From the NCBI RefSeq assembly GCF_012489685.1, contig NC_080042.1:74266566-74330565 (forward strand): DNA of 64,000 bases, in the 5' to 3' direction. Each line of letters opens with the position of its first letter. Positions within the stretch are counted from its first letter, which is position 1. Of the stretch, positions 19,288 through 31,108 are shown in pieces. Both the position numbers and the translations under genes were made by a program. The notes under the pieces are model-generated. The model saw only the letters and a list, made by a program, of their open reading frames with translations, made no database searches and was not told where the DNA came from. The stretch is from Lotus japonicus. Its lineage: Eukaryota > Streptophyta > Magnoliopsida > Fabales > Fabaceae.

Positions 19288-19834
19288 TGCATTGAGGAAT
19301 TGGCCTATAATGCTCTAATTCCTCCCACAAAGACTTCAAAGCTGTATAATATTCATCAACAGACATAGAATTTTGTTTCATCGAACTAATCCCATTGTGA
19401 ATTTCATAAATTCGAACTAGGCCTCCTTGAGAAAATCGATCCCTAAGATCTCTCCATGCATCACAAGCATTTTCAACAAAAACAATACTGCTAGCAATAG
19501 AAGGTGTTACCGAATTGAGTATCCAGGAATGAATTAAGCTGTTGCAACGATCCCAAGCATCGAACATTGAATCTGTAGGGTTTGGCACCGGAATTTCTCC
19601 ATTGAGAAAACGAAATTTGTTCTTCGCTACCAATGCGCGCTTCATTGCTCGCGCCCAACCGTTGTAATTTCGACCATTCAGTGGCGGATTCACCATGACT
19701 GCAGATGGATTCTCACTCGCATGTATGTAATACGGCGATGCTGTACTCTGACTCGGATCCTGTACCACATGAACTTGCGGTCCTCCATTGTTGTTTGGTT
19801 CTCCATTATTGTGCAGATTCCTGGTATTCACCAT
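19288..19834 (-). pseudogene. Ty1/copia gag, 5' part, cut off by the Athila insertion
   Basis: The start is the ATG at 19832-19834 (MVNTRNLHNNG); the longer frame upstream uses TTG. About 182 residues of a UBN2/copia gag remain (NPPLNGRNYNGWARAMKRAL, AWRDLRDRFSQGG, LKSLWEELEHYRPIPQC). After PQC the frame reads Athila LTR sequence, so the rest of this element must lie left of the Athila copy, outside the window. Retained residues show no internal stop. Confidence 0.85.
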
Positions 19835-19874
19835 GTTTGCGGAAGCTTGTGGTGATGGCAGAACCCTTGTTAGG

Positions 19875-19886
19875 GCTCTGATACCA
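19875..19886 (-). other. Copia primer-binding site (initiator Met tRNA)
   Basis: The minus strand reads TGGTATCAGAGC, identical to the Sirevirus site. Confidence 0.85.
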
Positions 19887-20459
19887 TCAAAGAATTGAAC
19901 AACCAGAGGTTGAAGAAGAAGAAGCTCGAAGCTTTGATAAATTCTCAATCTGATAGTTTGTTACAATCAATCAATTACAAAACTAACATAACAAACTTGT
20001 ATTTATAGTAAAGTAACTAACTACTAGTTATTACAACAAGGTCCTCAGCTTTCTATAGAATTTATACACTGGTCCTTTTCTTCATTTAACACCTCTTCTT
20101 GTACTTCTCTTTCCATCACCTCTTCTTTAATTCTGTCCACAATGTTTCTGCGCTCTCCAGAGGATTTTTCTCTGCTGTACGTTTGTTGTATGATAATAAA
20201 AGTTTGACAGATTTCATGTATGACATCAGAGAATGTCAAGAGCTCCATTATTCTTATAGCACTGTGTTGTTGAAACCAGATTTCTATAGCATATGAAGGA
20301 TGAACTTTGATATCCAAGTTGTTGGCTAATGTGTTGATAAGAAGAAGCTAAACCTAATCTGACAATGAGAACCAGATTAAGCAAACAAAGAATGAAAATA
20401 ATAATTGTGGAGCCTAATCAAGAAATTGTAGAAATTCTTCAGCGAGGACTGTGACAACA

Positions 20460-21887
20460 TGACCTTACAAGTAATTCAGTCTGAGAAGTTACCTGATTTG
20501 ATCGTGTTGCACTAAATTGTCATAACTTTCCCTTCTAAAAAAAAAAATTAAAGAGAATTCAAAAGGTTTTTTACACTAAAATAGTGTAATCTTAATAACG
20601 GAATGTAACCACACTTAAGAGTGTCATACTCAATTGACAATTCTAAGTAATTATTATTTATCTCGGATTGTTTGCATTATACATCTCAGAACTAACAATT
20701 TTATTTTTAAATGCTCCATTATATTTGGTATGAATTTGTCAAACCTGACAACATTATATTACATATGAGAAGTTGGGAGCTCTTGTTCCGGCAGTCTTAA
20801 ATAGTCATAAGGTCTAATATCGTCTTGGTCGACCCAGAATATTCACAGTCAAGTGCACGTCATGTTAGCTAGCCAAAACTACCAATTGCAAAGAGAGATT
20901 TTATCTCGTCCCACAGTTAGCCAAAAAAAAAGGCTAAGTCAGCACAATTAGTGATTCAAAGTCTGCCCAAGTAGCTATTATCTGGGAAGTAATCCATGAT
21001 AGCTTTATCAAGGTTAGGTGCTTCAATTACACTTCAAACTAGACTTTATCGATCAATACAGATTTGATCGTCTAGTTACGTAAATGTTATTCATTTGCTT
21101 ATTATATTCTTTTTGGACTTTGAGTTTTCTCTCTCGGACTCTAAATTGACTTGAGCGTCGAAGTGTCTTATGCAGGTACCTCCCTTGTCGTGCTCCGCGG
21201 TGGAAAACAAGCTCACTATCGTGTGCAAGGCCTGAAAACACCACAAGGAGAATGGAGGGATCCACAACTTGATCGCAGGAAGAGAATGTGTTGGAAAGAA
21301 AATGTTTGCTAGCATTTCTTACTCAATGAGACTAAAGTTTATGAAATAATAAAATTTCACACTTTACAATCCAGATTGATCTGCGTATTAAGTAAAGCAT
21401 TTAAAGAGGGTGGGAATTTCATATTTAATCACTTGTGTAATCTTAACTGCTTTAATATTGCACCAAGAAGATGAGAAGGAAGTAGGGTAGGAAAATATAT
21501 ACCTTAATTGCACTTACATGTGAAAAAGCTGCTTTTTACATGAGAAAAAATTAAAAGGACTATATAAAGCAATATATATCATACAATAATTTACTATTTT
21601 CTTGACTTTACACGAGAAAAAGAGGGACAAAGCCATTAGGCACCCAAATTGTGAAATTTGACAGCGAGCACTAGACGCAAGTAGGCATTTTTCATGATTT
21701 GGCCTTTTCTAATTGCTGTATATCTATCTATAAAGCTAGCTAGTTTTCTCTCCACTCACACATTCAAAATATTTTCCAAGAGAGTTGAGTGATGTATTTT
21801 GCAGATATTAATTGCTTTCTGTCTATGCAGCTAGCAACTCTGAAAATTGAGATTCATTACATATCTCATTGAATCTTTTCCTCTAAC
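20460..21887. other. Intergenic DNA upstream of the receptor gene, partly duplicated
   Basis: No gene is supported. The part from about 21595 to 21800 resembles the promoter of the RLP gene (see the duplication entry). Short frames on the minus strand near 21053-21315 have no recognisable domain. Confidence 0.5.
21595..21805 (+). promoter_or_regulatory. Orphan copy of the RLP promoter
   Basis: This resembles 22325-22540 over about 200 bp. Shared blocks include GAGGGAC.AAAG.CATTA, GCACCCAAATT.TGAAATTTGACA, CTTCTAATTG.TGT, TATCTATAAA/GTCTATAAAA and ATTTTCCAAGAGAGTTGAGTG. No receptor coding sequence follows this copy. Confidence 0.6.
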
Positions 21888-21900
21888 TAACTTAAGAGTA
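21888..21900. repeat. SINE target-site duplication, left copy
   Basis: TAACTTAAGAGTA, repeated exactly at 22015-22027. Confidence 0.9.
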
Positions 21901-22014
21901 TCCCGAATGATAAATCAAGTGGTAAGAGCTGGGAGACATATGAGTTGGGGAGGGGAAGGTCCAGGAATTAATTCCTGGTGGGTGTAATTTATCATTCTGA
22001 TGTACCAAAAAAAA
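21901..22014 (+). mobile_element. tRNA-derived SINE, 114 bp
   Basis: It carries an A-box-like AGTGGTAAGAGC and a B-box-like GGTCCAGGAATTAATTCC, which form the internal RNA polymerase III promoter. It ends in TCTGATGTACC followed by an A-run. A perfect 13-bp target duplication flanks it, showing target-primed insertion. It lies between the two copies of the RLP promoter. Confidence 0.85.
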
Positions 22015-22324
22015 TAACTTAAGAGTAATTTCTGCTAGACTTATTAATCTAAAGATTTAAAATGGTATATATATGCTTGCTTTTCGTCAATTCATTACTG
22101 GTTTTCCAAAAAACTTATTCTTTTAATAATGTACTTAATTTGCTATATAAGAAGATGGGAAGGTATGCATTTGCTATTGCTGGGAAACTTTACACAAGAA
22201 AAGGTAAGGTATAATGGGGCACTACACATTAGTATATTTTGTTACACAAAAATTCTTCCACCCTCTTAATCACGTTTAGTTGAATTCAAACTAGCCACTT
22301 AATACTAATGATGACTGCACAAAA

Positions 22325-22546
22325 AAAACATATAAAGCGAGTAAAAGAGGGACCAAAGTCATTAAGCACCCAAATTCTGAAATTTGACAATGAGCAGTAG
22401 AAACGAGTTGGCATTATTCACGTGTTTGTTTGGTGAGTGGTTTAGCTTCTTCTAATTGTTGTTTGTCTATAAAACTAGATTCACTTCAATTTGAAATTAC
22501 ATCAGAAAATATTCTCCAAGGGAGTTGAGTGGACAACCATCTCATC
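22325..22546 (+). promoter_or_regulatory. RLP promoter and leader
   Basis: GTCTATAAAAC near 22467 is the likely TATA box, about 75 bp before the start codon. The region is the second member of the duplicated promoter pair. Confidence 0.55.
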
Positions 22547-25330
22547 ATGTTTGGGTGCAAGTTCATTCTATTCTGTATGGTGTCCATTCTATGCATCTCT
22601 TTCTTTGTTGAAAGTTCTGATACCAAGAAGTGCATGGAGACAGAGAGGCAAGCTCTTCTCAGGTTAAAAGGTGGTTTCTCTAAGGGAAGGGAAGTTCTTT
22701 CCTCATGGATAGGTGAAGATTTCTGCAAGTGGGAAGGAATTTCATGTGACAATTTAACTTGTCATGTAACCGGTTTGGCTATTGAAGGTAAATTGCAAGG
22801 TAAGTTAGATTCTTCAATATGTGAACTCCAACATCTAACTTCCTTAGATCTCAGTCATAATTACTTAGCAGGAAAGATCCCAAAGTGCATTGGCTCACTT
22901 GGTCAGTTGATAGAGTTACAACTTGAAGGTAACCAATTTGTTGGTGGCATTCCTCCCTCTTTAGGGAACCTTACCAATTTGCAAACTCTCAAACTTCAGG
23001 GAAATTATTATTTGGTTGCAAATGATCTTGAGTGGGTTTCTCACCTTCCTAATTTGAGATACCTTGATCTGTCAAATGTGAATCTTAGTCAAGCTGTTGG
23101 TTGGCTATCATCAATAAGCAAAACTCCTTCTCTGTCACAACTTCGTTTAATTGACTGCAACCTCCCTCAAGTCAATATTGAACCCACACTCCATCTGAAT
23201 TCTTCCACTTCTCTCAAGGAGCTATATCTTCCAGATAATAACTTAACCTCTTTGACTGTGTCAGCGGTGGTGCTTAATGTTGGCAAATTCCTCACAGTTC
23301 TTTATCTCACATCTAATAAACTTGAGGGTAGCTTACCAGAATCCTTTCAGACTTTGTGTCAACTTAAAAAGTTACACCTGAGTTCCAACAAATTGTCTGG
23401 CAAACTCAGTGACAGCATGCAACAATTACGTTGTTCACAAAATAATATAGAGCTTTTAGATCTCAGCAATAACCCATTTAGTAGTGGGCCACTCCCTAAT
23501 TTTTCAGGTTATTCATCAATTTCGGTATTGTTACTTCAGAATACCAATATTGTTGGGTCATTATCTCTGGTTACTAAACTTTGGTCGTTATCAGCATTGG
23601 ATCTCTCAGGGAATCAGTTGAACGGATCACTTCCACATGGTATTGGCCAACTCTCTGGTCTTAATTATTTGATTCTCTATTCAAATAAGTTGAGTGGTGT
23701 CATCAATGAAACACATCTATCAAGTATGTCTGGATTGAGAGAACTAGTGGTGCATCAAAATTCACTTTCATTTAATTTCAGCTTAAATTGGGTTCCACCA
23801 TTCCAACTAGATGTATTCTATGCATCATCTTGTATTTTGGGTCCTAAGTTTCCAACATGGCTCAAACATCAAAGTGAACTTGTATACCTAGACATCTCTA
23901 ATACTAGTATTTCAGATTCAATTCCTGATTGGTTTTGGGACCTGTTTTATAGCGGAGACTCTGTGAATGTTTCGCATAACCAACTTAGTGGACTTTTACC
24001 GCGAAGTTTGACAAGAACAAAGGTATGGCAGACACTTGATTTTAGTTTCAACAACTTATCTGGTCCACTACCTCCTTTTCCAAGATTACAAGGTCTATTT
24101 CTCTCAAATAATAGGTTTTCTGGGTCTTTATCTTCTTTCTGTGCATCCCCACCACAAGAGTTAAGTTATCTGGATCTATCTAGTAACTTACTAGCAGGCC
24201 CATTTTTGGATTGTTTGGGGAATTTCACAAATTTAGTATTTCTAAATTTGGCAAAAAATAAATTAACAGGGAGGATACCCGAGTCACTTGGCACTCTGCA
24301 ACATATAGTGTCAATACATTTAAATAACAACAACTTCTCAGGTGAAATTCCATCTTTGGCCCTTTGTACTAGCCTGACTGTCTTGGATTTAGGGAATAAC
24401 AATCTCCAAGGAAGATTACTAACATGGGTAGGCCATCACCTGCCTCGGTTGATTGTTTTGAGTCTACGGAAAAATAAGTTCCATGGAAAAATACCTGAAA
24501 CTTTGTGTAATCTATCATTTCTTCAAGTTTTAGATCTTTCTTTGAACAATATTACAGGAGAAATACCGCAGTGCCTCAATCACATGATTTCTTTGTCAAA
24601 TATTCAATTTCAAAGAATTCCCATTTCATATGGACCATATGCTATTTCCAGTGGTTTTATTGAAATTGGCTCATTTGATGAGAAAGCAATATTGTCATGG
24701 AAAGGACAAAATTGGGAATATGGAAAAAATCTTGGACTCATGACTATCATTGATCTTTCTTGCAACCACTTGACTGGTGAAATACCACAAAGTATAACAA
24801 AACTTGTGGCATTAGCTGGATTAAATCTTTCAAGGAATGATCTCAGGGGATTCATTCCAAACAGTATTGGTCAAATGGAAAGGTTAGAATCACTTGACTT
24901 GTCAGGAAACCATCTTTACGGTAGAATGCCTGCAAGCTTTTCAAATTTGAGTTTTCTGAGCTACATGAACTTGTCATTCAATAAATTATCAGGGGAAATT
25001 CCAATAGGCACTCAACTGCAATCTTTTAATGCCTCTTCATATATTGGAAACGATGGACTTTGTGGTCCACCACTCTCAATCCGTTGCTATGGGGATGTGA
25101 TGTCACCAACTGGAAGCTCTGACGAAGATAAACTCATAACCTTTGGGTTTTACATCACCCTGGTGCTTGGGTTTTTTGTTGGATTTTGGGGAGTTTGTGG
25201 AACTTTAGTCATAAAAGCTTCTTGGAGACATGCCTATTTCCAATTCTTCAATGACATGAATGACTGGATGTACGTGACAATAATGGTTTTTGCTAGAAGA
25301 ATGAAAAGGAGATTTCGAGTCCAAGCCTAA
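22547..25330 (+). CDS. EIX-like leucine-rich-repeat receptor-like protein
   Basis: The start is the ATG at 22547 ([11 protein letters not shown]); the frame opens 18 bases earlier only from a GTG. The 927-residue product sits in the plasma membrane. A signal peptide (1-24) is followed by an LRR N-cap ([13 protein letters not shown] ... CKWEGISC), then some 25-30 extracellular LRRs of the plant xLxxLxLxxNxLxGxIP type with an island segment near [18 protein letters not shown]. Next come the C-cap ([11 protein letters not shown]), one transmembrane helix with a GxxxG-rich face ([19 protein letters not shown]) and a short basic tail (ending [11 protein letters not shown]) with two Tyr-x-x-hydrophobic motifs. 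There is no kinase domain. Family members such as EIX2 and Cf proteins sense microbial or apoplastic ligands and signal through SOBIR1/BAK1; the ligand here is unknown. The coding part is one exon with no stop. Confidence 0.93.
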   Translation: MFGCKFILFCMVSILCISFFVESSDTKKCMETERQALLRLKGGFSKGREVLSSWIGEDFCKWEGISCDNLTCHVTGLAIEGKLQGKLDSSICELQHLTSLDLSHNYLAGKIPKCIGSLGQLIELQLEGNQFVGGIPPSLGNLTNLQTLKLQGNYYLVANDLEWVSHLPNLRYLDLSNVNLSQAVGWLSSISKTPSLSQLRLIDCNLPQVNIEPTLHLNSSTSLKELYLPDNNLTSLTVSAVVLNVGKFLTVLYLTSNKLEGSLPESFQTLCQLKKLHLSSNKLSGKLSDSMQQLRCSQNNIELLDLSNNPFSSGPLPNFSGYSSISVLLLQNTNIVGSLSLVTKLWSLSALDLSGNQLNGSLPHGIGQLSGLNYLILYSNKLSGVINETHLSSMSGLRELVVHQNSLSFNFSLNWVPPFQLDVFYASSCILGPKFPTWLKHQSELVYLDISNTSISDSIPDWFWDLFYSGDSVNVSHNQLSGLLPRSLTRTKVWQTLDFSFNNLSGPLPPFPRLQGLFLSNNRFSGSLSSFCASPPQELSYLDLSSNLLAGPFLDCLGNFTNLVFLNLAKNKLTGRIPESLGTLQHIVSIHLNNNNFSGEIPSLALCTSLTVLDLGNNNLQGRLLTWVGHHLPRLIVLSLRKNKFHGKIPETLCNLSFLQVLDLSLNNITGEIPQCLNHMISLSNIQFQRIPISYGPYAISSGFIEIGSFDEKAILSWKGQNWEYGKNLGLMTIIDLSCNHLTGEIPQSITKLVALAGLNLSRNDLRGFIPNSIGQMERLESLDLSGNHLYGRMPASFSNLSFLSYMNLSFNKLSGEIPIGTQLQSFNASSYIGNDGLCGPPLSIRCYGDVMSPTGSSDEDKLITFGFYITLVLGFFVGFWGVCGTLVIKASWRHAYFQFFNDMNDWMYVTIMVFARRMKRRFRVQA

Positions 25331-25333
25331 CAG

Positions 25334-25470
25334 GTAAATAAAGTTTTAATGCCTCCTAATTATTTTATAATATGGGAATGATTCATTGCTTATTATGCAC
25401 AAAAGAGTATTATTATTGCATGTATTTGAATCCAGTTGAGATGATGTCTTTTATTTCCAATACTTTGCAG
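25334..25470 (+). other. Probable intron in the 3' untranslated region of the RLP gene
   Basis: CAG|GTAAATAA lies three bases after the stop, and TACTTTGCAG|GTCACG marks the acceptor. Introns just past the stop occur in related RLP genes. Confidence 0.55.
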
Positions 25471-26265
25471 GTCACGCTTTTATGTCTTCATTAATATGAC
25501 GGAGTCATGGTTCTTTTGTGGGTGGTTTTCTGCTATATGTTGTTTTCTCTAGAGCATTATCTTAAACTTTCCATTACCTCTTCTTGTACTCCCTTTCCCA
25601 TCACCTCAAAGCTGAGTGTGCAAATCTGATTCCAGGATGATGTGTTGCTGTTGAGGATCTTGTGGTAGCCAGGAAATGGTTCGAGTACTATGAGGAGGTT
25701 TCATGGTTTTGGGTGGCTACTGTCTGTGGTATTTGTTGGGTATTAAGGTTCATGCCCTCCAAGAGTTGGCTTTGTGTAGTTCAATAATTTGTTGTCTTTC
25801 TCTTGTTAGCTTGTTGTTTTTTGCAGTTATCAGTGATATCTCTGTTCTGATAAATGATTATCACCTTATCTTGTATTTGGGTTCTAGCACCTCTTCACTA
25901 GTATTGAATGCATTTTGGATTTTCTTATGTTGTATGTTCACTTTGTTGTAAGAATAATAATACTCACTGAATTCCAGTTCCCATCATAGATTGACAGAAT
26001 AAAATGAGTAGAACATTCTGACTAAAATTGAACATGATAAATAAATAACATTGTAATAATGAATACAAAGACCTTAATATGCTCTTACTTCCTGTAATGC
26101 AGGTTTCAATTCCTTAAAGCTTTTCAAAAGAATAATAATAAAATTGAAAACAATGAGGCAAAGGGCTTGTTTGCAGTTTTAAGTTTCTATATTTAAAAGC
26201 TGTTTTTCAAGAACATTGGAAGCATAGAGAAAACACATTTTCTGTATTTTCTCATCACTTGGCTA
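25471..26265. other. RLP 3' region and intergenic DNA
   Basis: No further gene is supported. The frame at 25703-25951 is hydrophobic but has no family signature and is probably untranslated. Confidence 0.45.
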
Positions 26266-26546
26266 CTTGAAACCATCTCGGTGGAAGAATGCCTGCAAGT
26301 TTTTCGAATTTGAGTTTTCTCAGCTACATGAACTTATCCTTCAACAACTTATATGGGGAAATTCCATTAAGCACTCAACTGCAATCTTTTAATGCCTCTT
26401 CACATATTGGGAATAAGGGGCTTTGTGGCCCACCACTCATCAACCATTGCCCAGGGGATGTTTTGATGTCACCACCTGGAATCCCTGACAAACATGTCAC
26501 TACTGAAGATGAAGATAAACTCATAACCTTTGGGCTTTACAAATAA
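26266..26546 (+). pseudogene. Truncated RLP copy (last LRRs and C-cap only)
   Basis: It matches the intact gene from the last LRRs ([21 protein letters not shown]) through the C-cap (NKGLCGPPL) to ITFG. It then meets TAA exactly where the transmembrane helix should begin (FGLYK then stop, against FGFYITLV). Homology begins at about 26266 with no start codon context upstream. This is a duplication remnant. If expressed it would be a soluble fragment of about 85 residues without a signal peptide. Confidence 0.85.
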
Positions 26547-29089
26547 TTCAGAATTAAAATTATGCTGAAACAATTAAACCAGTAAAAAATACAAATTAGC
26601 ATACTTGATTCTTCTAGCTAACTAATGAGAATCCAAGATTTAGAGTTACTTCATGGGATGGGGAATGGAGCAATTGCTGGTGATAAGAATAGATAGCACT
26701 TGTTATCAAGTACTCATAATGACATATGTTAACATGCATCCTACTGGGCACTAAATAAAATAGTTTACTTGAAAGTCACATTGAAATAACTCAAGTTTGA
26801 ACAAACTAGTGAGAATTGTGCTTTGCCAAGGGAGTGTAACCATGTGAAAACTGTCAGAATATACATTGGATCATGCACTAGTGGAAAGACTGAAGATCTT
26901 ATGGCTGCAGCAAAAGTTTTCTTAGGTGGTGTATATCCAGTCTAATTTTCTGTCTCTTTCTCTTTTAGATAGAAGGACGTCACATAGTTAAATAAGCTTT
27001 TGAGAGATTTCCTGTTTATGTACGGTGATAAATTTGGAGATAATGTTCTGCTTCTGACTAAAATTGGAATTGAGGACAAACACTTTGTTTGAACCCCCAC
27101 CAATATTCTACTAAAAATTTATGAAATAATAAAAAGAATGTTTCCTTAATATATATGTTACAGTCTTGTAGGCAATCTGGAAATGAGCGAGACATTTTGA
27201 GCATTTGATCTATGTACAATTTATTTCCTACTGAAATGATTACTATGAGTCTAACTAATCAAGCTTGCATGAATCTAACAAATGGATAACAAATGGTTAA
27301 TGAATCCTATGGTGCTGAAGATATATTTAAATTATATTATTATCAAGATTTGAGTAATCCCTCTCTTTCTTTCATTCACTCTCACACACAGCCTGCATTT
27401 ATAAATATATCCAGCAGTGTCATTCTGCTTTCAGCTCACCAAACTTTATGACTCTGATATTTCTCTTTGCTATTTTACTCTTTATGGCTCCTTCAAGCAA
27501 TGCCTATTGGCCACCTTCCCCTGTTTTGTGTTTGATGCACAACTATTAGTTGTTAGTGTAATTAAGACTTCACTTCCTATTATAGTGTTTAACTTGTATA
27601 ATGTTTCATTATCCTGTTTCTGTTTGTGACTTTTTGCAAGGATTGCTTTTGTAAATTAACTATGGCAGTGGATTAATTGTTACCTTTTTGTGTTCACATG
27701 AGCAATTTATTTAGAATATTCTGTTTTAGTGAATTTGTAAATTGATCACAAAATTATAACTTAAAATACTATACGAGGTACCACAGCCAAAAAAAAATTG
27801 AGTACCAAAGAATTCACCTATTTTAGTTGGTGTTTGCTGTTTAGATAACTTCCCTTTTTTTATCAGAGCTCAAGGATTGAATCTGCTAGGGATAGCACTG
27901 TCACTGTCACACCTCCTCTCATAATGTGTTTTTGAATTTCACGTATGAGGGATTCACCAATGTGATTAATATGTTTATTTAATTTAAATATTTATGGTTG
28001 TAATTAATTGGCCATGATTTTAATAAATTTTATGTTTTCTTTTTTCTTTCTTTAAGCAGCTATGTAAAAAAAAAATTATGGAAAGACGTACGTGATGAGT
28101 TAATTAATTGTAAGAGCAAAAACTTAGTGCAAAAATTACAAGGGCGGTGCAGTGCGAGTTGCATTGCATAATCGGTTGTGAGAAAACATTCGGAAATTAA
28201 ATAAGTTGAAAATTTTAAATTCACAATATAATATTTTAGGCTATTTTTATCAAAAGGATATTTAAGTTATCACTTATTATAATTCAAAAAGTTAAAATTA
28301 ATTTATTCTTCTTGGTCTTGTCATGTCTCAGCATATGATTTTCCAGGTAAAAAGTATAAAAAATGATATTAAAACTTAATATTTTTTACGTAATTTAAAT
28401 ATATCAAATTAACCTAATAATTTTTCATATTATTAAATATATAAATTTTTTTATTTTTCATATTATTTCTATGCCTAATAATTAAATTTGAGTAATATTA
28501 ATTGTTTATATATAAAGAACTTTAGTAATATTTATTGAAATGTTTTTTTTTGTGCTTCGGAAAATCTATTTATTGAAATGTCTTAACACAATTTTTTTAT
28601 ATTTATAATAAAAAAAATCTTAATTTTCATTTAGTTAAACTATAATAATTTTTATATAATATTAAAAAATATTGTAAGTAAACACGTGCAACGCACGGAT
28701 ATAATATATATCCAGTATATACATATAGGACTCTAGGATTTGATTGAAATGGTGTGATAAATGGCAAGAGAATATTACAGTTGAGTTGAGATGATCAAGA
28801 GTCATATACGTAGTAATTAATTGTATTTTGGACATATGCCCATTTAATTTGTTGGAGGGGCGAAAATTCATCACACTGTCTACTTTAAGGTTGAATACAT
28901 TATTCTGTGGCCCATGGCCTCAGTTAATTAGAAACAGAGTAGTATAAAAATGTTGGTTCTAGTACTATGTGTTAGCTGATTAAAAGTTACGTGATCATGA
29001 CTTTAGCTTATGACAATTTTAGTTGTTTTTTTAGAGTTGGGATGGATTTGTCTTAGAACTGTTGATTGCCTTTTTTTTTTTTCAGGAAC
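26547..29089. other. AT-rich intergenic DNA
   Basis: No gene is supported. A GTGCAACGCAC palindrome at about 28685-28698 resembles a Helitron-type 3' hairpin but has no CTAG after it. The rest is simple AT-rich sequence. Confidence 0.5.
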
Positions 29090-29434
29090 ATGGGGGTTTG
29101 GGAAGCTAGTCCAGTTGCCTCAGCACTCATACTTGTTGCAGCTATTGCAATTGCAATAAGTTTATGCATTTTATTTTTCCGTTACTTTAAAAAAAGAAAA
29201 GGAAACCTACCACCTTTTTCAAAATTTTGTGAGAGGATGATTGAGTTGTCATACAACTCTAATAATCATCTCCCACTTGATCAAACTAGTTGTATGATAT
29301 GTAGAGAAAATTTTGAAAATGATGAAATACTTGTTAGTTTATCATGTGGACATGCTTTTCATCGGAATTGTATGTCTACATACGTAAGACATGATGATGT
29401 ATGTCTTTTTTGTAGAGTAAGAATTTTAGGTTGA
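29090..29434 (+). CDS. Small single-pass membrane RING-H2 protein (probable E3 ubiquitin ligase)
   Basis: The product is 114 residues from MGVWEAS. One transmembrane helix lies at about 10-31 (VASALILVAAIAIAISLCILFF), followed by a basic KKRK stop-transfer. The RING-H2 at about 68-109 has spacing C-x2-C-x14-C-x-H-x2-H-x2-C-x10-C-x2-C, so all eight zinc ligands are present. Plant ATL-type proteins with this layout transfer ubiquitin at membranes, but the ATL GLD motif is not seen. The bases just before the ATG (T-run then CAG) look like a splice acceptor, so a 5' exon could exist. A decayed tandem copy follows 1.7 kb downstream. Confidence 0.75.
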   Translation: MGVWEASPVASALILVAAIAIAISLCILFFRYFKKRKGNLPPFSKFCERMIELSYNSNNHLPLDQTSCMICRENFENDEILVSLSCGHAFHRNCMSTYVRHDDVCLFCRVRILG

Positions 29435-30286
29435 GTTTTTCTTTTACTTTGTATTTAGATTATAATCAAAAGTATTTTATTATAATTCTAGCAGTGATTG
29501 AATAATTTTACTAGTGTAACTCATAATATTTTGAACTTTGAGTTTGGTTGTTTCTCTAGTATGAGAGGAGTGTTCTCATGGTTTATTCCTTCTATCAATA
29601 TATATTTTTATACCAATCCATTAAGAAAAACTACACTTAGACCACGCGCGATGCGCGGATAGTGCGTACACTCTTTTAAGTAATTGCCAATGGATATATT
29701 TTTGCTATTTACTCGCCCCAATATTACCTTTCTTTTTAAATGGAATTATAGTGAGGGTATAAATGAATCATACATCTAAAGTTTATTAAAACGTGAAAAA
29801 CTTTGCTATAGTGTAACACACTACTAATTAAAATTTTATTCAGTACCAGTTAATTTTTATTCCATATTTTTGTATATCTACTCTATTTTGAATATGTCTT
29901 TATTTATATTGCATCAACCTAAAGAATTTTCTCCAAATATTGTAAATGAAAAATGTATGAATTAATTTTTTTTTCTTACTTATTTGTGGTTTTTAAAAAT
30001 TTAAAAGAGAATTAATCATTTATTTCTGAACACTCTCGTTGATTGATTGAAGTTCATGTGTTCATATAAATGTATGAGATCTGCATGAATTTCAATTAAT
30101 CAATGAAAAATGGTTAAAGAGATAGATTTTGTAACACTCCTCTAATTATTAATAATGTAGAAAAATCGAAGGTTATGTTTATATGAAAGCTACTCAATAA
30201 TTTTTAATAAATAAAAGCATTAATGTTGTTTCGTAATACTTGTGGTAAAATCTTATTGATAAATAGAAATGATTGAATGTGAAACG

Positions 30287-30331
<45 letters not shown>

Positions 30332-30763
30332 CGCGCGCGTGCGTGTGCGGCATGCGTGTGTTTGCATAATCATAATATTGCCCCCACAATTTAAAAATCT
30401 TAGTTCTATCACTGCATATGAATGTAACTCTCTTCTTTTGTTTGTCCAGAATTAAGGTTCACTTATTCTTCCTTTCACAGTTCATGATAAGAAGAAAGAT
30501 ATTATTTTGTCACATGTCAAACCAATGATGATTAGATCAAAATTCAAAAGCTTTTGTTTGTCATTAATTTAATCCATTGAATGAAGTTTTCTTTTTTTTT
30601 GAAACTACTGAATGAAGTTTGTTAATTCCATTTAATAATATCTGTTAGCAATACATATGTACACTATTCTTAATGTTATCATGACTTTATTAGCTTAATT
30701 AATTGTAACAATCAAGATGATTTTAAAAGTTACGTGATTATTGCCTTCTTTTTTTTCAGGAAC
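29435..30763. other. Intergenic DNA between the RING gene and its decayed copy
   Basis: Holds a GC-rich palindrome CCACGCGCGATGCGCGG at about 29641-29658 that resembles a transposon terminus, and an AT/GT microsatellite. No gene is supported. Confidence 0.45.
30286..30360. repeat. Compound microsatellite (AT)n(GT)n(GC)n
   Basis: About 14 AT units run into about 8 GT units and then alternating GC/GT. Confidence 0.95.
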
Positions 30764-31108
30764 ATGGTGGTTTGGTAACCTAGTCCACTTGCCTCAGCAC
30801 TTATAGTTGTAGCAGTTTATTGTAATTGCAATATGTTTATCCATTTCCTTTTTTTGTCACTTTAGAAAAAGAAACCCACCTTTTTCAAAATTTTGTGAGA
30901 GGATGATTGAGTTTTCATACAACTCTAATAATCCTCTCCCACATGATCAATTTTTTTTTAACGAACCACATGATCCAATTAGTTGTACTATATGTAGAGA
31001 AAATTTTGAAAATGATGAAATACTTGTTAGTTTACCATGTGAACATGCATTTCGTACTTAAGACATAATGATGTATGTCTTCTTTGTAGAGTAAGAATTT
31101 TAGGTTAA
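30764..31108 (+). pseudogene. Decayed tandem copy of the RING-H2 gene
   Basis: It is collinear with 29090-29434, including the upstream T-run/CAG and the 3' flank. A stop appears after the first few codons (GTTTGGTAACC where the intact copy has GTTTGGGAAGC). Small indels disrupt the transmembrane part. An insertion lies near 30950, and the zinc-ligand segment has lost part of the C-x-H-x2-H-x2-C core. Confidence 0.85.

Larger units (their letters stand above)
19288..20459 (-). mobile_element. Ty1/copia element, 5' end (gag remnant, primer site, probable 5' LTR)
   Basis: A primer site TGGTATCAGAGC (minus strand, 19886-19875) precedes the gag start. On its far side is a probable LTR with a leftward TATA box (ACTATAAATACA, about 20010-20000). 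The LTR's inner end may be at 19896. Its outer end is uncertain: GACAACA at 20459 is one candidate because it gives TGTTGTC at the start of the element. Confidence 0.6.

Noticed and set aside
20085..20130. Similarity to 25565-25610 (ACCTCTTCTTGTACT-type block)
   Set aside because: Only about 40 bp of pyrimidine-rich sequence match and nothing around it aligns; probably chance or a tiny shared repeat.
22529..22546. Six extra codons at the start of the RLP gene
   Set aside because: They would need a GTG start. The ATG at 22547 leads straight into a signal peptide.
27417..27629. 70-codon plus-strand ORF
   Set aside because: Hydrophobic, low-complexity frame in AT-rich intergenic DNA without a domain or splice context.
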